Below, piece by piece: positions 20,551 through 31,683 of a DNA stretch of 64,000 nt. Positions within the stretch are counted from its first letter, which is position 1; each line of letters starts with the position of its first letter. Origin of the DNA: Symbiodinium sp. CCMP2592 (taxonomy: Eukaryota; Sar; Dinophyceae; Suessiales; Symbiodiniaceae); the NCBI GenBank assembly GCA_905221615.1, contig CAJNDT010006202.1, positions 801,427 to 865,426 on the forward strand, in the 5' to 3' direction. Both the position numbers and the translations under genes were made by a program. The notes under the pieces are model-generated. The model worked only from the letters and a program-made list of their open reading frames with translations, was not told where the DNA came from and did no database searches.

Positions 20551-23277
20551 GATACAGACACAGAGAAGGACAGGCCGACCTTGACGTACTACAAAACCGG
20601 AGCGCAGCGTGCTAAGAACAACTACGCCAAGAACAGCTACATCAAGGTTTCAAGCAGCACGACAGAAGCGTCGGGATTGCAGGGCAAGCAGAGCCAGAGC
20701 GGACTTGGCCTGGTTCCATCGCTCGAGTCTCCAGCTGCCAAGATGCACGAGCACGAAGTGCACGAAGTGATGACATGGCAAGCTTGGACCGTCCTGGCAA
20801 TGATACTGGTGACCTTGGTCCTGCTGTTCCTGGAAGTCGGTTCTCCTGAGCAGATCATGCTCGGGGCCTTGGTGGTCCTCTGGAACATGGGAATTGTCTC
20901 GACAGCAGATGCCCTCGATGGCTTCTCAAACACAGGGCTCATTTCTATCGGTGCTCTCTTCATTGTGATGCAGGCAGTCGATAAATCCAGGGTGGTGGAC
21001 TATGCTGCACGTCGAATCTTAGGGGCACAGATTTCAGACAGAGTGGTGTTGCTGCGCATTTGCTTCCTAGTCTTCTCGTTGTCTGGGTTCTGCAACAACA
21101 CGCCCTTGGTTGTCCTTTTCATGCCGATTGTCCGTGACTGGGCACGAACACATCAGCGGGCACCGTCTACCTTTCTGATTCCCCTGAGTTACTCGGCAAT
21201 CATGGGGGGCATGCTGACAACTATCGGAACCAGTACGAACTTGTTGGTCAACGGGCTGCTTGAGAAGCAAGGCTATAAGCCTTTCGGCTTCTTCGAGCCA
21301 GGAATCGTGGCTCTGCCTATGGGAATCTTGAGCTTCACTTTGATCATCCTTCTTGGCCCGCTTGTTCTCCCCGACAACAAAGGAGGCCTGTTTCGAGAAG
21401 TGCGAGAGCATGGCGACAACTTAGTCACTGCCCTGGATATCGCCGAGGACTCGCCATGGGTGGGTCGGCCGGCTGTTGATGTTCTCATTTCCATGGGCTT
21501 GCCACCGAGCAGCTTGTTGAAGATCCGACGTCGGATGCCCAACGACAAAGCACCCTCCCCGCTGCATTTGACTGTGGGCTCCGCGCAACCTCGCGAGTTG
21601 ATTCTGCACCCAAGCGAAGGATCCACCACTGATGAACTTGAGCAGAGCTTCCAAGTTCGCTTCCTTAATTTGGACATTGAAGCCACATGTGAGGGAGATC
21701 CAGACATCATGGAGGTGCAGCCTGTGCGGAATACTGAGACAGCACAGGGAGGCGACCTGCTCCTCCTGTCCTTGCCTCGAGACAGGGTGGTGGAGGTGAT
21801 GTCTAAACAAGAACCTGGAATACGTGTTCGCAGCATGCATGCAAGCCAAGCTGCATCTGGACAGTCTGAGTTCGTGGAGCTGGTTCTCAGTGCCAGTTCA
21901 CCTTTGCTCGGCCAGCCGATCTACAACGCAGCTCAAATCGTCAGCGATGCCTACAATGCTGGCTTGATCGCTGTTCGATCACGATACTGGGGAACCAGCT
22001 TCGCCACCAGTGAGAAGCCCCCTGACATGATCACAGAGAGCCCTTTCCGCAGACAGACTTCTGCTGCCAACGCTACTTTCGTCGCAGGCGATGTGATCCT
22101 TGTTCTGGGTGCTACGGGAAACTCGTATCCCAACTCACATTTCCTGCTTGTCACAAGGCTGGGCTCCTTGCCTAAGCCCATGTCTTGGTATGACTTGATC
22201 CCACTTGTGGTCTTTGTCCCGGCACTGGTGCTGACTTCCCTGGACATTATCAGTATGGTGCAGCTTTCTGTCACCCTCTCCTGCATCTTCATCCTCGGAG
22301 GCTGGATCAAAGCCGGTGACATCCGCACCATCGTCGATTGGCAGCTGCTGATCTTGATCGGAGCTGCTTTGGGCGTGGCACGGGCTATGGCGGAATCCGG
22401 CCTTGCCGCCGGTATTTCGCGAGGCATCATAGCCACGGGCCTTCCTAACTGGTTGGCGCCCTCGCTGCTTTACCTCATCGTCATGGTTACCACCGAGACT
22501 TGGTCAATCTTGGGATCGTTTTCGAGAGTTGGGGTTCTGCAGATCGAGAAAGGGGAGCTTGTGAAAGGGATCAGTTTTCTTTCCTTCTTGCAAACACTCA
22601 GGAGATGCCTAAACCCTTGACCGAGTGTGAGCGCCGAAACCCTAAACCTGGATTGCCCGAGTGTGAGCGCCGAAACCCTGAACCCCAAAAACCCTAAACC
22701 CTAAACCCCCTAAACCCTAAACCCCAAAAACCCTAAACCCTAGACCCCTAAACCCTAAACCCTAAACCCCAAAAACCCTAAACCCCCTAAACCCTAAACC
22801 CTAAGACTCAAGGAGATGGTGACAAACAACGCCGCGGCAGCTTTGGGGGTCCCTTTGGCGATCGACTTGGCGGAGAAGATGGGTTTCTGGGTTCTGTGTT
22901 TAAGAGTTTATAATGAAACTACCATATAGTAAGGAAGCGTATTAATTACTTATTTACGCTAGATTCTTATAGGTACCATGTTTGGGATCTATAATACATC
23001 ATATCGTTTGCTTATCATGGTACCTGAAATTAAATTCCTTAACAAGAACCCAGGTTTGGACTCCCCGCACCCATTGGTCATGGTGGTCATGATTGCCGCA
23101 TCCACATCTTTTGCCAGCCCGATTGGCTATGCAACAAACCTCATCGTCATGGGGCCAGGGGGTTACTCGTTTCTTGACTTTCTGAGGTTGGGTGGTCTCC
23201 TGGACTTGTTCTGGTTGGTCGGAGTAAGCTGTCTTTTGCCGTGGCTGTGGCCCATGGCCCCGCTCGCAGCCGCATGA
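20551..23277 (+). CDS. SLC13/SAC1-type sodium:sulfate (divalent anion) symporter
   Basis: Three exons: 20551-22494, 22813-22882 and 23054-23277. The first in-frame ATG is at 20743; the frame is open back to 20551, so an upstream exon is possible. Membrane segments begin near TWQAWTVLAMILVTLVLLF. The first hairpin has SGFCNNTPLVVLFMPIVRDW and then GGMLTTIGTSTNLLVNGLL, the family pattern. A cytosolic loop holds two TrkA-C-like domains, each with SPWVGRP or SPLLGQP motifs. The second half ends TEMVTNNAAAALGVPLAIDL, then SFASPIGYATNLIVMGPGGY. This repeated NN-TP / SFASPIGYATN layout is that of SAC1/SLT and bacterial homologues, which move sulfate or other dianions with Na+ across a membrane. Exon 2/3 phases match (GT-AG), while exon 1/2 fits best as GAGACT...CTCAAG|GAG, a GA-AG intron. 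Catalytic regions look intact. Confidence 0.9.
22495..22812 (+). other. Transporter intron 1, GA-AG type, filled with CCCTAAA repeats
   Basis: Both ends share GAG, so the boundary is only consistent with GAGACT as donor and CTCAAG as acceptor if the conserved TT-EMVTNN join is kept. Positions 22,671-22,805 are telomere-type CCCTAAA repeats. The motif GAGTGTGAGCGCCGAAACCC occurs twice before them. Confidence 0.65.
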
Positions 23278-23373
23278 AGGGCGGCAGGCAAACAATCTGA
23301 GGTTGGGTGGTCTGCTGGGTTTGTTCTAGCTGGTCAGAATAACCTATCTTTTGCCGTGGCTCTGGCCGATGGC
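23182..23373. repeat. 77-bp direct duplication of the transporter 3' end
   Basis: 23182-23258 (inside the last exon) recurs at 23297-23373 with about ten substitutions, including an in-frame TAG in the second copy. The period is 115 bp. The second copy lies past the stop codon and is non-coding. Confidence 0.85.
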
Positions 23374-23717
23374 TTTAGGCCTGGGAGAGCTACTGGCAAG
23401 CAATCTCTTGTGTTTATGTCTAGCTTCAGAGCATATGATTTTTCCATTCTGCGAAGCGCAAAGCGCGCGGAATAATCCTGTTGTTTTCCCATGACCTGCA
23501 TTCAACGGGACCGACCGAACCGAGATGATGTGCAGACCTTGGTAGAGCCACTTGACATGGCAAAGAAGATTGGTAGTCTACAAAGAAGGTCGGCTGCGTG
23601 ACACTTTATCAGAACGTGGCGAACTCATGTGCTCTCCGATGACGCTTGGGAGGGGTTTGGAGAGCCTCGTGAATAGATAACAGTACACAGAGAGCTGTCG
23701 GGGAGCATGCTGTGAGG

Positions 23718-24326
23718 CTATTTCATGTCTTGACGGTGCATGTAGTGATGTGCTGAGCTTCGACAGTCCGTGGCTTCCGGTTGCACGAGTGTTAGTCCTG
23801 ATGTACGCGGAAGAGAAAGACCGGGATTGTCCAGGCTGCTACTGCTAGTGATAGTCGAGAACCGGTGTGAGACAGACTCGTGCCGAGCATGAGAGTCGAA
23901 AAGGCGACTCACCAGGCTTCAAGCGGTGCTTTGTCGGCGGAGCAGCAGCTTCCCGTGGGATTGGCAGCCCCCAAGCCGCTTCAGACCACCGGTCGATGGC
24001 AAAGTGCACCCGAGGGCGACGGTAGTAGCCTGCATCAACTCCCTCACAATTCCTTGCCGACAAGGATAGATGATGAGTTCCGATACCGCAAGGTGCGCCC
24101 TGCTCACATGATTCACTGCGTTCCTTCCCGATGTCTTGTTGTTTAAGTGCTACACTGCTGCAGGACACTCACGTCCTGTGCACATAAAGTGCTGTCTTCG
24201 GGCACAAGTCCCCACATATCGGAGCCCTTGAATCAGCAGCTGCTGCCCTTTTGCAGGCTCACCTGGATCAGGCATGGTTGTGGGAGAGTCCTCTGTTCCC
24301 TTCCCGATCGAGGAGCCGTTGTTCAT
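23718..24326 (-). CDS. Three-exon small protein of unknown function
   Basis: Exon 1 is 24326-24173 (ATG start, MNNGSSIGKGTEDSPTTMPD), exon 2 is 24029-23913 (YYRRPRVHFAIDRWSEAAWG) and exon 3 is 23797-23718 (LTLVQPEATDCRSSAHHYMH, stop). Both donors are GTGAGT, both acceptors are AG|G, and both introns are phase 1, so the three pieces join without error. The predicted protein is 116 residues, with no signal peptide, membrane segment or recognised motif. The frame continues a little upstream of the ATG, so an earlier start or exon is possible. It runs opposite to the transporter and ends about 440 bp beyond it (convergent). Confidence 0.7.
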
Positions 24327-25361
24327 CAGTGCATGTGTGCTTTGAGGTTGGAGTGGCGCAGACCTCTTATGCCTGTTTAACAGTGTACCTCTCAAGCCTC
24401 ACAAGCTAAGCATCGAATTGGCTTGCTGAAGTAGCTAGCTCTTCAACAAAGTTAACTAAGGAAGTTGAACTATACTTATTATTACTTAAAGCCCCAGGTC
24501 GGGTGCTTTCAACCTCACTTCTATACGCCCTGCAATCCTCCAAGTAGAGTTCCGTGCTTGAGGTCCTATAATATGTCCCCGCACCCCCAGTGAAGTCCTT
24601 AGTGCCCCTAAGGCCTCAAAATTAGGTGTCGGGTCCACACTTTATCGGGTGACGCAGGAGACCACTGGCGCCCCCACTGCCGAAACTGCTGAGCACAGGT
24701 GCTTGCACAGCTTTCGCGACCGTGGATAAGGTTTAGATCTGTGAGTTGTGTGTTAGGGTCTTATATAGGGTTGCTAGAGTTTTAGCTTTGGGTCGGTGGG
24801 ATGAGAGTTCGGGTGTGGGGCTTCCGGAGATATAGGTTTGTGGGGCTTATAGATATATGCAGAGTATGGGTGTCTGTAGTGAAACGAGGAGACGCTCCAA
24901 AGCCCAAGCAGCTCATCTGCAATTCACTGATGATGTCCGTCCCAATTCCTGCTTGCTACTTCTGCTGAGAACTTGCATCGCGCAGCTTTGCAAGCCGGCC
25001 GTCGGGCGATAGTTGACCATGGGACTGCTCATCATGAGCTTCAGATCTTACAGGTTGTTTTGGATTATGCCGTTCAGTACGAATGCTGAGTTTTGGAACA
25101 GCAGGCTTCATTTGCACTTAGGTTTGGTTGATTGACCACGTGTATTCTGCATAAAGTGGTCCGATCAGACCTTAGCCTTAGGGGGACTCTCGAGCCCCGA
25201 AACGACCTCGCCTCCAGCCTTTGACGACGCCATGCCCTATCGGGATAGCGTGCACCTACCGTGCCTTGGCTGCAGGCTGGCTCCCTCCAAGCTCGGAGGG
25301 CATCTATCATCATAAAGCCGCCTAGCCCATAGCCTTAACGCTCAGCCCTACTGCCTAAATC

Positions 25362-25490
25362 CAAGGGTAAAAGGAGGGACCTTTAATAAGGACCCCTAGG
25401 TATATACCCTTAATATAGCTATTATATACCCATGATATAGCCCATTATAGGGTAGGGGTCCCCATTAAGGGTCCGTCCTTTTCCCCTTTG
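25362..25490. mobile_element. Foldback element, 129 bp
   Basis: The arms CAAGGGTAAAAGGAGGGACC and a near-complement ending CCTTTTCCCCTTTG enclose an AT-rich core. The flanks (CCTAAATC and ACTAAAGT) match only partly, so the target duplication is doubtful. Confidence 0.65.
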
Positions 25491-25939
25491 ACTAAAGTCC
25501 ATTCACCCCTGGAGCCTGCGAAGAAGGCACCTGGCGGCTCAGAGTCCAGGCTGTCAGACTCTAAGCCCACGTGGTCTTTATGGGACCTAGGAAACCTACC
25601 TAAAGGGAACTCCAGAAAGTTGGAATATGGATTAATGGTAGGATCCCCTATAATTTACCTTAAAGGGTTTAGGATAATCATATTCGAACTTTCTGGCTTC
25701 TACTGTAGGCGTGTTTCCTGGATAGCCAGTTACAGGAGCTGTATCCCCAAGAAGCTGTGTTGAGGCCACATGCCTGGCCTTCCCAATTTTGTCCCTGGTC
25801 ACGGGACCTCCAAACGAAGGGCTTCCCGTATATGCACAGAGGCAAGAGTAATCAAAACCCAGAATCCAAACAAACCCTCTGAGTCAAATCGAAGTCCTAC
25901 AGGGCTAACCAACCCAGAAAGTTAACATGGGCGCTTGAA

Positions 25940-26034
25940 TAACACCAATACCAACAATTTTGGGTGTTCCCTTGTTTTAATATAGGGAATATACTATACC
26001 CCAAAACCCTATTCTTATTATCAAGACCCCTATA
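25940..26034 (+). repeat. Dispersed GGGCCCCAAAACC repeat, copy 2
   Basis: Contains ACAATTTTGGGTGTTCC, CCCCAAAACCCTATTCTTAT and AAGACCCCTATA in the same order and strand as the other copies. Confidence 0.65.
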
Positions 26035-28065
26035 TGATGGAAGTTACCCAGGCCGGAGGTGAAGTTCGTGGCCGCCAGCTCCCTCATAAAACTGGATCAC
26101 CCATGGCCTCGCTGTCAAGAAGTGGGCATCCTGGCCTTGCGGAGTTTCGGGGCTTTCGGGTTTAGGGCTTTCGGGTTTAGGGCTTTGGGTTTAGGGCTTT
26201 CGGGTTTAGGGCATATAGGGTTTAGGGCTTATGGTTTAGGTTTAGGGTTTGGGGTCGAGGGCTTCAGGTTTAGAGGGTCGGTTGGGGTTCAGGGAAAGGT
26301 TAGAGTGTACAGAATGGTCAAGCATTCGGGATGACACGCAACCCAAACGGAAGGACGCACATGCGCGCCTAAGAACAGGCATGCATCGGCTTCACAGAAC
26401 AGATATTTGGGAGGACTGCATGTCAAAGCTCGCTTCCATGGGGAAGAGGATTTCGAAGACCTCAGGACACTTGCACGAGACCCCGAAGACCGGGGACAAT
26501 CTGGTGGTGATCTCCCAGGCGGGGCACTGAATCAGAAGCCAAGGAGCCCGAAGTACGAGATATCAGGTCTGCTGGCAGATCAATCGCTTTGCGTAGCTCT
26601 TTCAATTAGGACTCAAAGCAGGCCTTAAGTTTGAAACCATGCGGTACTTCTACATCCGCACGTCTTCCAAAGTGTTCCAACTTGCCGTCTCCAAGGAATA
26701 ATGCTGGTTAAGCGGTTAAGCACATACTCGGAAGCAGAGTATCAGCATGGCACCGATGTACAGTAAGAACAAGCTGACGGCAGGCGTGGTGCTATCAGCT
26801 GCATCCGGACCCAACTGGTGCATGCAGTGACATGCTGGCCGCATTGCTGCGAAAAGCCGCGACTTGGATTCGAAGTGTAGCAGGTTCAAGGTCTCAGGCT
26901 TCTTGGACTTGACAGCTTGAATGCCGGAAGCTTCGGAAGATCATGAGGAATCCGTGCTGCCGTTGAGAGGCGTCGCAGCATCCCCGCTGCCTGCTCTCAC
27001 GCGGTTCCGGAGGTTTTAAGTGACCCCTCCAAGAGAGCCCGGACAGTTGCATCCTGCAACTGAAACACCGTCACGACCAAGTTATAGGAGATCTTGTGCT
27101 GGTAAACTCTGGAAATATACTCTCATGGTCTAAGCACATACCTTGCTGCAAACCTTTAGCCTCGAAAGGGCGACCCTTTTGAATTTCAGGGCCCGAGTAT
27201 AAGCTCCGTAAGTTTTGGCGGATCTGTATGTGTATGCAGCTGGCTCAGGCGTTGATGTTGCGCGCCGGAGGCGTGGGTCTAACTCTCCACTTGTGTCTGT
27301 TGTTCCGGCAGATCTCTTCCAGTGAATGATGAACTTAGGGTTTGGGGCTTAGTGAAGGTTGAGGGGACTGGCATGACTACCAGGTACCAACTCCCCAAAA
27401 CCACCCCGAGCCTGTAACTGTTGAAGCTCGTGGAATTCCAATGTCTTCATTGCATCGAGCGAAGCCCGGGGAATGGTTCTTGAGCTGTCCTCTTCCTGTA
27501 TGTACAGCTGTACGTATATTGCAGCTTAATCTCTAAGATGTCTTGCTTCAAAATGTCTAAGATGTTTTGCTGTAAAATGCTGTACAGCTACACAATATCT
27601 GTGCACGTCTCTGTGTGTAGAAAGTGCAGGGCGCCTGCTGGTGTTCTGTGATTACCTCTGCAAGCCTCAGCCGCCTGTGGCTAGAAAGCAGCCGACGCTT
27701 GGTAGCAAAATGGCCACGACCATTCATGGTCTTAGGGTCTCGATATCACACTCGCTCGCTGTTGATGATCGAGGAGGCGTCTCGTCCGGTTTCGGCGTGC
27801 CGATCATGGAGACACATGTGTTTGGCTTCAAGACCTCGAGTGCATTCTACCCTCTTTAAGTCCTGCCGTTTGGTCCGAGTGCCCATACATTGTGGTAGTC
27901 CGGGCGGGCAAGGTGCGACACCGTAGAAGCCGGTTTCCAACCACGGTGTAAGAGCGGTGGTGTTGCTAAGCATTTCGGAATGTGACTCGCTATGAAAGCA
28001 GATGTACTCGTATTCGCTTGTATTCATATTAGCAGAAACTATTTGCACCAGCAGTCTACGAGATG

Positions 28066-28101
28066 TAGTAGTCGTCGTCGTAGTCGTAGTAGTAGCAGCT
28101 C

Positions 28102-28159
<58 letters not shown>

Positions 28160-28190
28160 AAGTAGAAGTAGAAGTAGAAGTGGTAGTAGG
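28066..28190. repeat. GTA/AGT trinucleotide run
   Basis: Nearly pure AGT units with AGA and CGT variants at the edges. Confidence 0.9.
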
Positions 28191-28360
28191 CCGACCTGCA
28201 AGAGCAGCTGGTAGCACATGCAAGCGTGTCTGGCGCATGGACCGCGGTTAATAGTGTTCCCTAACTGCAGTCTTGACCACCAAATTTCAAGCCACTAGTC
28301 AAAGCAACAGCAGCTCTTTACAAGCCTTGAGAGTTGAAGCCCGGAAGTGCTCAACCCAGA

Positions 28361-28446
28361 GGCTCCATAGTAGTTCCTTTCTGAGTCTACCTCATAGGGT
28401 TCTACACATGAACCCCCCCAAAAACGAACTACCATAGAGCCTTAGG
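28361..28446. mobile_element. Foldback, family B copy 2 (diverged)
   Basis: The arms GGCTCCATAGTAGTTCCTTT and a near-complement GAACTACCATAGAGCC match the copies at 18,192 and 59,452 with several changes. Confidence 0.6.
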
Positions 28447-28449
28447 ATG

Positions 28450-28760
28450 TAATTACCAACGCTATTCTGGCGGTTCCTTACTATTATATATCTATGGTAG
28501 AAAGGGCCCCAAAACCTTATTCCAGAGATTCAAAGCCGAGAGCCTGGGAGTCTCAGGCCTTGGTCCTCGGAGGACGAGGCGACTGCTGCGAAGGTCGGCT
28601 ACTATAGCGGGCCTTAATGATTAGAAGAGGGGTTTGGGGAATCTGATACTACAATTATAGTAAGGAGCCCCCATAGGGGCCTAAATAACTACCCATACTA
28701 TTTTGGGGTAATTACAGTATAATGGACCCCAAGGCCCTGTTCTAATGAGTAGAACCCCTA
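28450..28760 (+). repeat. Dispersed GGGCCCCAAAACC repeat, copies 3 and 4
   Basis: Copy 3 is at about 28,450-28,530 (GGGCCCCAAAACCTTATTCC) and copy 4 at about 28,673-28,760 (AGGGGCCTAAATAACTACCC ... TGGACCCCAAGGCCCTGTTC). Both are on the plus strand. Confidence 0.6.
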
Positions 28761-29152
28761 GAATAGGGTTTCATGTGCAGTTGATACAGGAAGTGTGCAG
28801 GGTCTGGCAGGGGTACCGAATGGACATTGCTTTGTGATTCATTCTTAGTTCGAAGAACTCCCCTTGCAAATGATGCTTCGACGGTGGCATTCAAAAGCAC
28901 AGCCGAGGTCAACGAGGCGCTGCCACACCTTCTTTTCAATGCGGACGCTGTGCCTCCTGGTGGGAATTAGAAGAACACTGTGGATAGGCCGATGCCGGCA
29001 AGAGGACTTCTCCTGATTCCTGAACTACAGAACCTCCTCCACTAACCCAGGGTGCCAGATGTTTTCAAGAATGTTCCCTCAATTAGTCGCTCTAAGCACC
29101 AGGATCCAGCAGCTGCCAAGACTATGATGGAGCTCCGGTCTACCGTAGGCTT

Positions 29153-29743
29153 TTGTCTGTCCATATTGCACATGACGGATTGGAGCCAGTTCCGACTGTA
29201 GCAGTTGTGGCCACTTGTAATCGACGCCGAAAAGCCCCACCTACGACAAGAGGAAGTATGTTGAGAGGTGTAGGTCTAAGTACAGTTGCACATGCACGGC
29301 ATGAGGCTTGTTTAGCATCAGATTCAAACTCGACAGCCCAGGCCAACAAAAGCCTCAAAGCTAGGTGGTATTTTGAGAAACTTCAGAATTTCCCTTATGG
29401 TCCTATAGAGATAACCAACTCACACATACTTTTGGAGACCCCCGCAAAAAGTCTCCAACACAACGCAACCATCAGGATCCACATGTGCTCCGTGGACGAT
29501 GGGCCTGGGATCCCAGAGGAGCGCCGTGGATGTCGGAGCTCAACATCCAAATTTCGTTTCATTAGTCGTATGAATCAAAGTACAATAGGAATGACATTGA
29601 GAATGATACATAAGAACGTCGCAAGTAGCAACACTAACGACAATAACAGTAATGGCAATAATAACTCAAAGTTTGTCGCTCGTTACGGTGTAGAATGTAG
29701 AAGACTTCTTTCTGGATCTACCTTCCTTGTCTCAATTCCATAG
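29153..29743 (+). CDS. Histidine-kinase-ATPase-like frame, divergent
   Basis: A 196-codon open frame. It contains CSVDDGPGIPEE, which matches the G1 box (DxGPGI) of HATPase_c domains. It is followed at family-like spacing by STIGMTLRMIHKNV, which resembles the G2/helix GTGLGLxIVKxIV, and it ends LLSGSTFLVSIP like the closing G-STFxVxLP strand. A clear N box is missing, and an Asn-rich insert (NTNDNNSNGNNN) interrupts the region before the last strand. The codons are more AT-rich here than in the neighbours. It may be a decayed or divergent sensor-kinase ATPase exon. The match is by motif only, and the start is not an established ATG. Confidence 0.4.
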   Translation: MSVHIAHDGLEPVPTVAVVATCNRRRKAPPTTRGSMLRGVGLSTVAHARHEACLASDSNSTAQANKSLKARWYFEKLQNFPYGPIEITNSHILLETPAKSLQHNATIRIHMCSVDDGPGIPEERRGCRSSTSKFRFISRMNQSTIGMTLRMIHKNVASSNTNDNNSNGNNNSKFVARYGVECRRLLSGSTFLVSIP

Positions 29744-30143
29744 TAGACGGCCGGCGGCTGCCTGTTTTTCTTCTAAGGATCACAGACAGTTCTTTCCATG
29801 GAGGGAATAGCGCGCAATTGCTGCAGCTTCCCCGTTCTGGCTCGTCTATCACACATGGTTTGCGACCAGTCAGACGGAGCTTCGGCAAGCGGTTTAGGGC
29901 TGTTTAGATTTCGTTCCGAAACCTACGAGACAGATCAGCGGTGCTCTCCCCCGCGCAGGAGAAGTACACGATACCGTTAGACAGTCTGAAATCCAGCTGT
30001 GCCGCTCGGCTACTACCAGTGGCAGTTGCTCGTTGAGCACAAAACCGTAAGCGATGATGTGGTGTTCATGATGACCACTGGTAATCGATGTCGTTGTTGC
30101 TGCAGCTGCTGCTGCTGCTGTTGCTGTTGCCGCTGTTGCTGCT

Positions 30144-30186
<43 letters not shown>

Positions 30187-30319
30187 TTGTTGTTGCTGCT
30201 GCTGGTGTTGCTCTTGCTGTTTTTTTTGTCGAGTCTTTGTCGTTGTTGTTGCTCGTGGTGGTGGTGATGGTCAGTGGTTGTGGTGGTTGTGGTGGTTGTG
30301 GTGGTTGTGGTGGTTGTGG

Positions 30320-30350
<31 letters not shown>

Positions 30351-30668
30351 GGTGCTGGTGGTGCTGGTGGCGCTGGTGGCGCTGGTGGCGCTGGTGGCGC
30401 TGGTGGCGCTGGTGGCGCTGGTGGCGCTGGTGGCGCTGGTGGCGGTGATCGTGGCCATGGTGGTGGTGGTGGTGGTGGTTGGTCGTGGTGGTGGTGGTGG
30501 TGATGGCGGCGGTGGTGGTTCTGCTGCAGCTGTTGCTGTAGTCGTCGTAGTCTCTCGCTGTTGTTGGTAGTGGTGCTACTGCCGTTTTGTCGTGATTTGC
30601 AGACGATCTTCACGGGAGATGTCCCCATGTGAAGCCTCCAATTCCTCGGCCTGTTCCTTTGTCTTTAC
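29744..30668. repeat. CTG/TGG repeat block
   Basis: Positions 30,095-30,185 are CTG-type, 30,255-30,345 are GGTTGTGGT/GTG units and 30,346-30,445 are GGTGGCGCT 9-mers, with further GTG runs to about 30,520. Minus-strand frames give poly-Pro-Ala, poly-His and poly-Ala stretches. A real exon could lie inside, but composition alone explains the open frames. Confidence 0.8.
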
Positions 30669-31683
30669 CTGCATCCTTGAAAGGTGCTGACGCAGATTGG
30701 GAATGTTGTGCAAGTTGCAGAGGAGCTTGGTGTGAAGTTTTGACACCTTCTGTACAAGCAGCCGTCGTGCCCACGGCATATTCTCTACCTGTCCTGAGGG
30801 TGTCAGCGTCGGGATGATGGATATAAGTCGGGTTTGTGTTAGATGGCGTAGTCTACAGTCTACAGACATACACGCGCAGATGATATCAGAGTCTATTCTT
30901 GTGAGTGAGTACTTGCCACGCGGCATGCCTGTGGCTTCGAACACGTGCTGTCTTCTTTTGCGGAACATCGGTCGCACCTCCGGCAGGAAGTGAAGCACAG
31001 TTCCACGTCCATAGTCAAGAGGTGCCTCGGCACATCTGTAGGAGTTTAGGTCGGCTTGCATTCATGCAGTGCTGACGAGAAAGCACATTGAAGATCCAGG
31101 TTCTGCATGGTCTGGAATCCTGAAGGTGTCAAGATGTGTCAGCGAAACATACGGGCTCAGGTACAGTGTCGGATACTTATGCAGCATGTGCCGAGACGAG
31201 ATCTGCATACTTCACGTGTGTGCAGACCAAAGAGCAGCTAGAGCCCGAGACATCTAAGCCCCTAGCTCCACCTCCCCCCCCGAGGCCACAAATCTTGGAC
31301 TCTTGAACCCTAATTGGGGCCCTAGATGGCCCTAGATAGCAGAATTCAACCTGAGCCGTCCGGTGGGTAGCATCAGACTTACGCTGGCCTCTTTAGCATG
31401 TTGCATGCTCAACATCATGGTGGCAGAAGGTAAATCGTGCCATGGCATGTAGATGAGCACTTTTCTTCTTGCTTGCACACAGAAGCTTGATTCTCGTAGG
31501 GCTGGAGGAAAGCTGCGCATGATGTAATGGGCGAAAGGCATGGAAGGTTCTAGTGTCAGTCTGAGGAAAATGTGAGTCCCACAAAACTTATCCCGACAAG
31601 CCGACAAGCTTTCTCACGTCGCCACAGGTATGACCAGCTTCTTGCGGTAAGTGGTTCGGCGGTCAAAGCCCTGGAAGACTTGC
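30669..31683 (-). CDS. Five-exon gene fragment of unknown function
   Basis: Exons 31683-31618, 31560-31383, 31202-31087, 31035-30917 and 30793-30669 join with matching phases (2, 0, 2, 1, then 0). Donors are GTGAGA, GTAAGT, GTGCTT, GC (GTG|GCAAGT) and GTAAAG; acceptors end in CAG. The translation is balanced and uninterrupted: FDRRTTYRKKLVIPVATLTL, MPFAHYIMRSFPPALRESSF, KYPTLYLSPYVSLTHLDTFR, YGRGTVLHFLPEVRPMFRKR and WARRLLVQKVSKLHTKLLCN. About 200 residues are visible; both ends are missing. The C-terminal part is rich in basic and Leu residues and could bind nucleic acid (a ribosomal or RNA-binding protein is conceivable), but no family is recognised. Confidence 0.7.

Larger units (their letters stand above)
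24327..29152. other. Repeat-rich intergenic region
   Basis: No gene is supported with splice evidence. The stretch includes a foldback (25,362-25,490), dispersed GGGCCCC repeats (25,940-26,034; 28,450-28,530; 28,673-28,760), TTTAGGG-type repeats (26,150-26,270), an AGT trinucleotide run (28,066-28,190) and family B foldback copy 2. Short plus frames at 26,249-26,628 and 27,624-27,926 and a minus frame at 25,074-25,313 are not distinguishable from chance. Confidence 0.5.

Noticed and set aside
29894-30628. 244-codon minus frame with Pro-Ala, His and Ala runs
   Set aside because: The openness is explained by GTG/CTG repeats. The non-repeat ends do not connect to neighbouring exons in a phase I could confirm.
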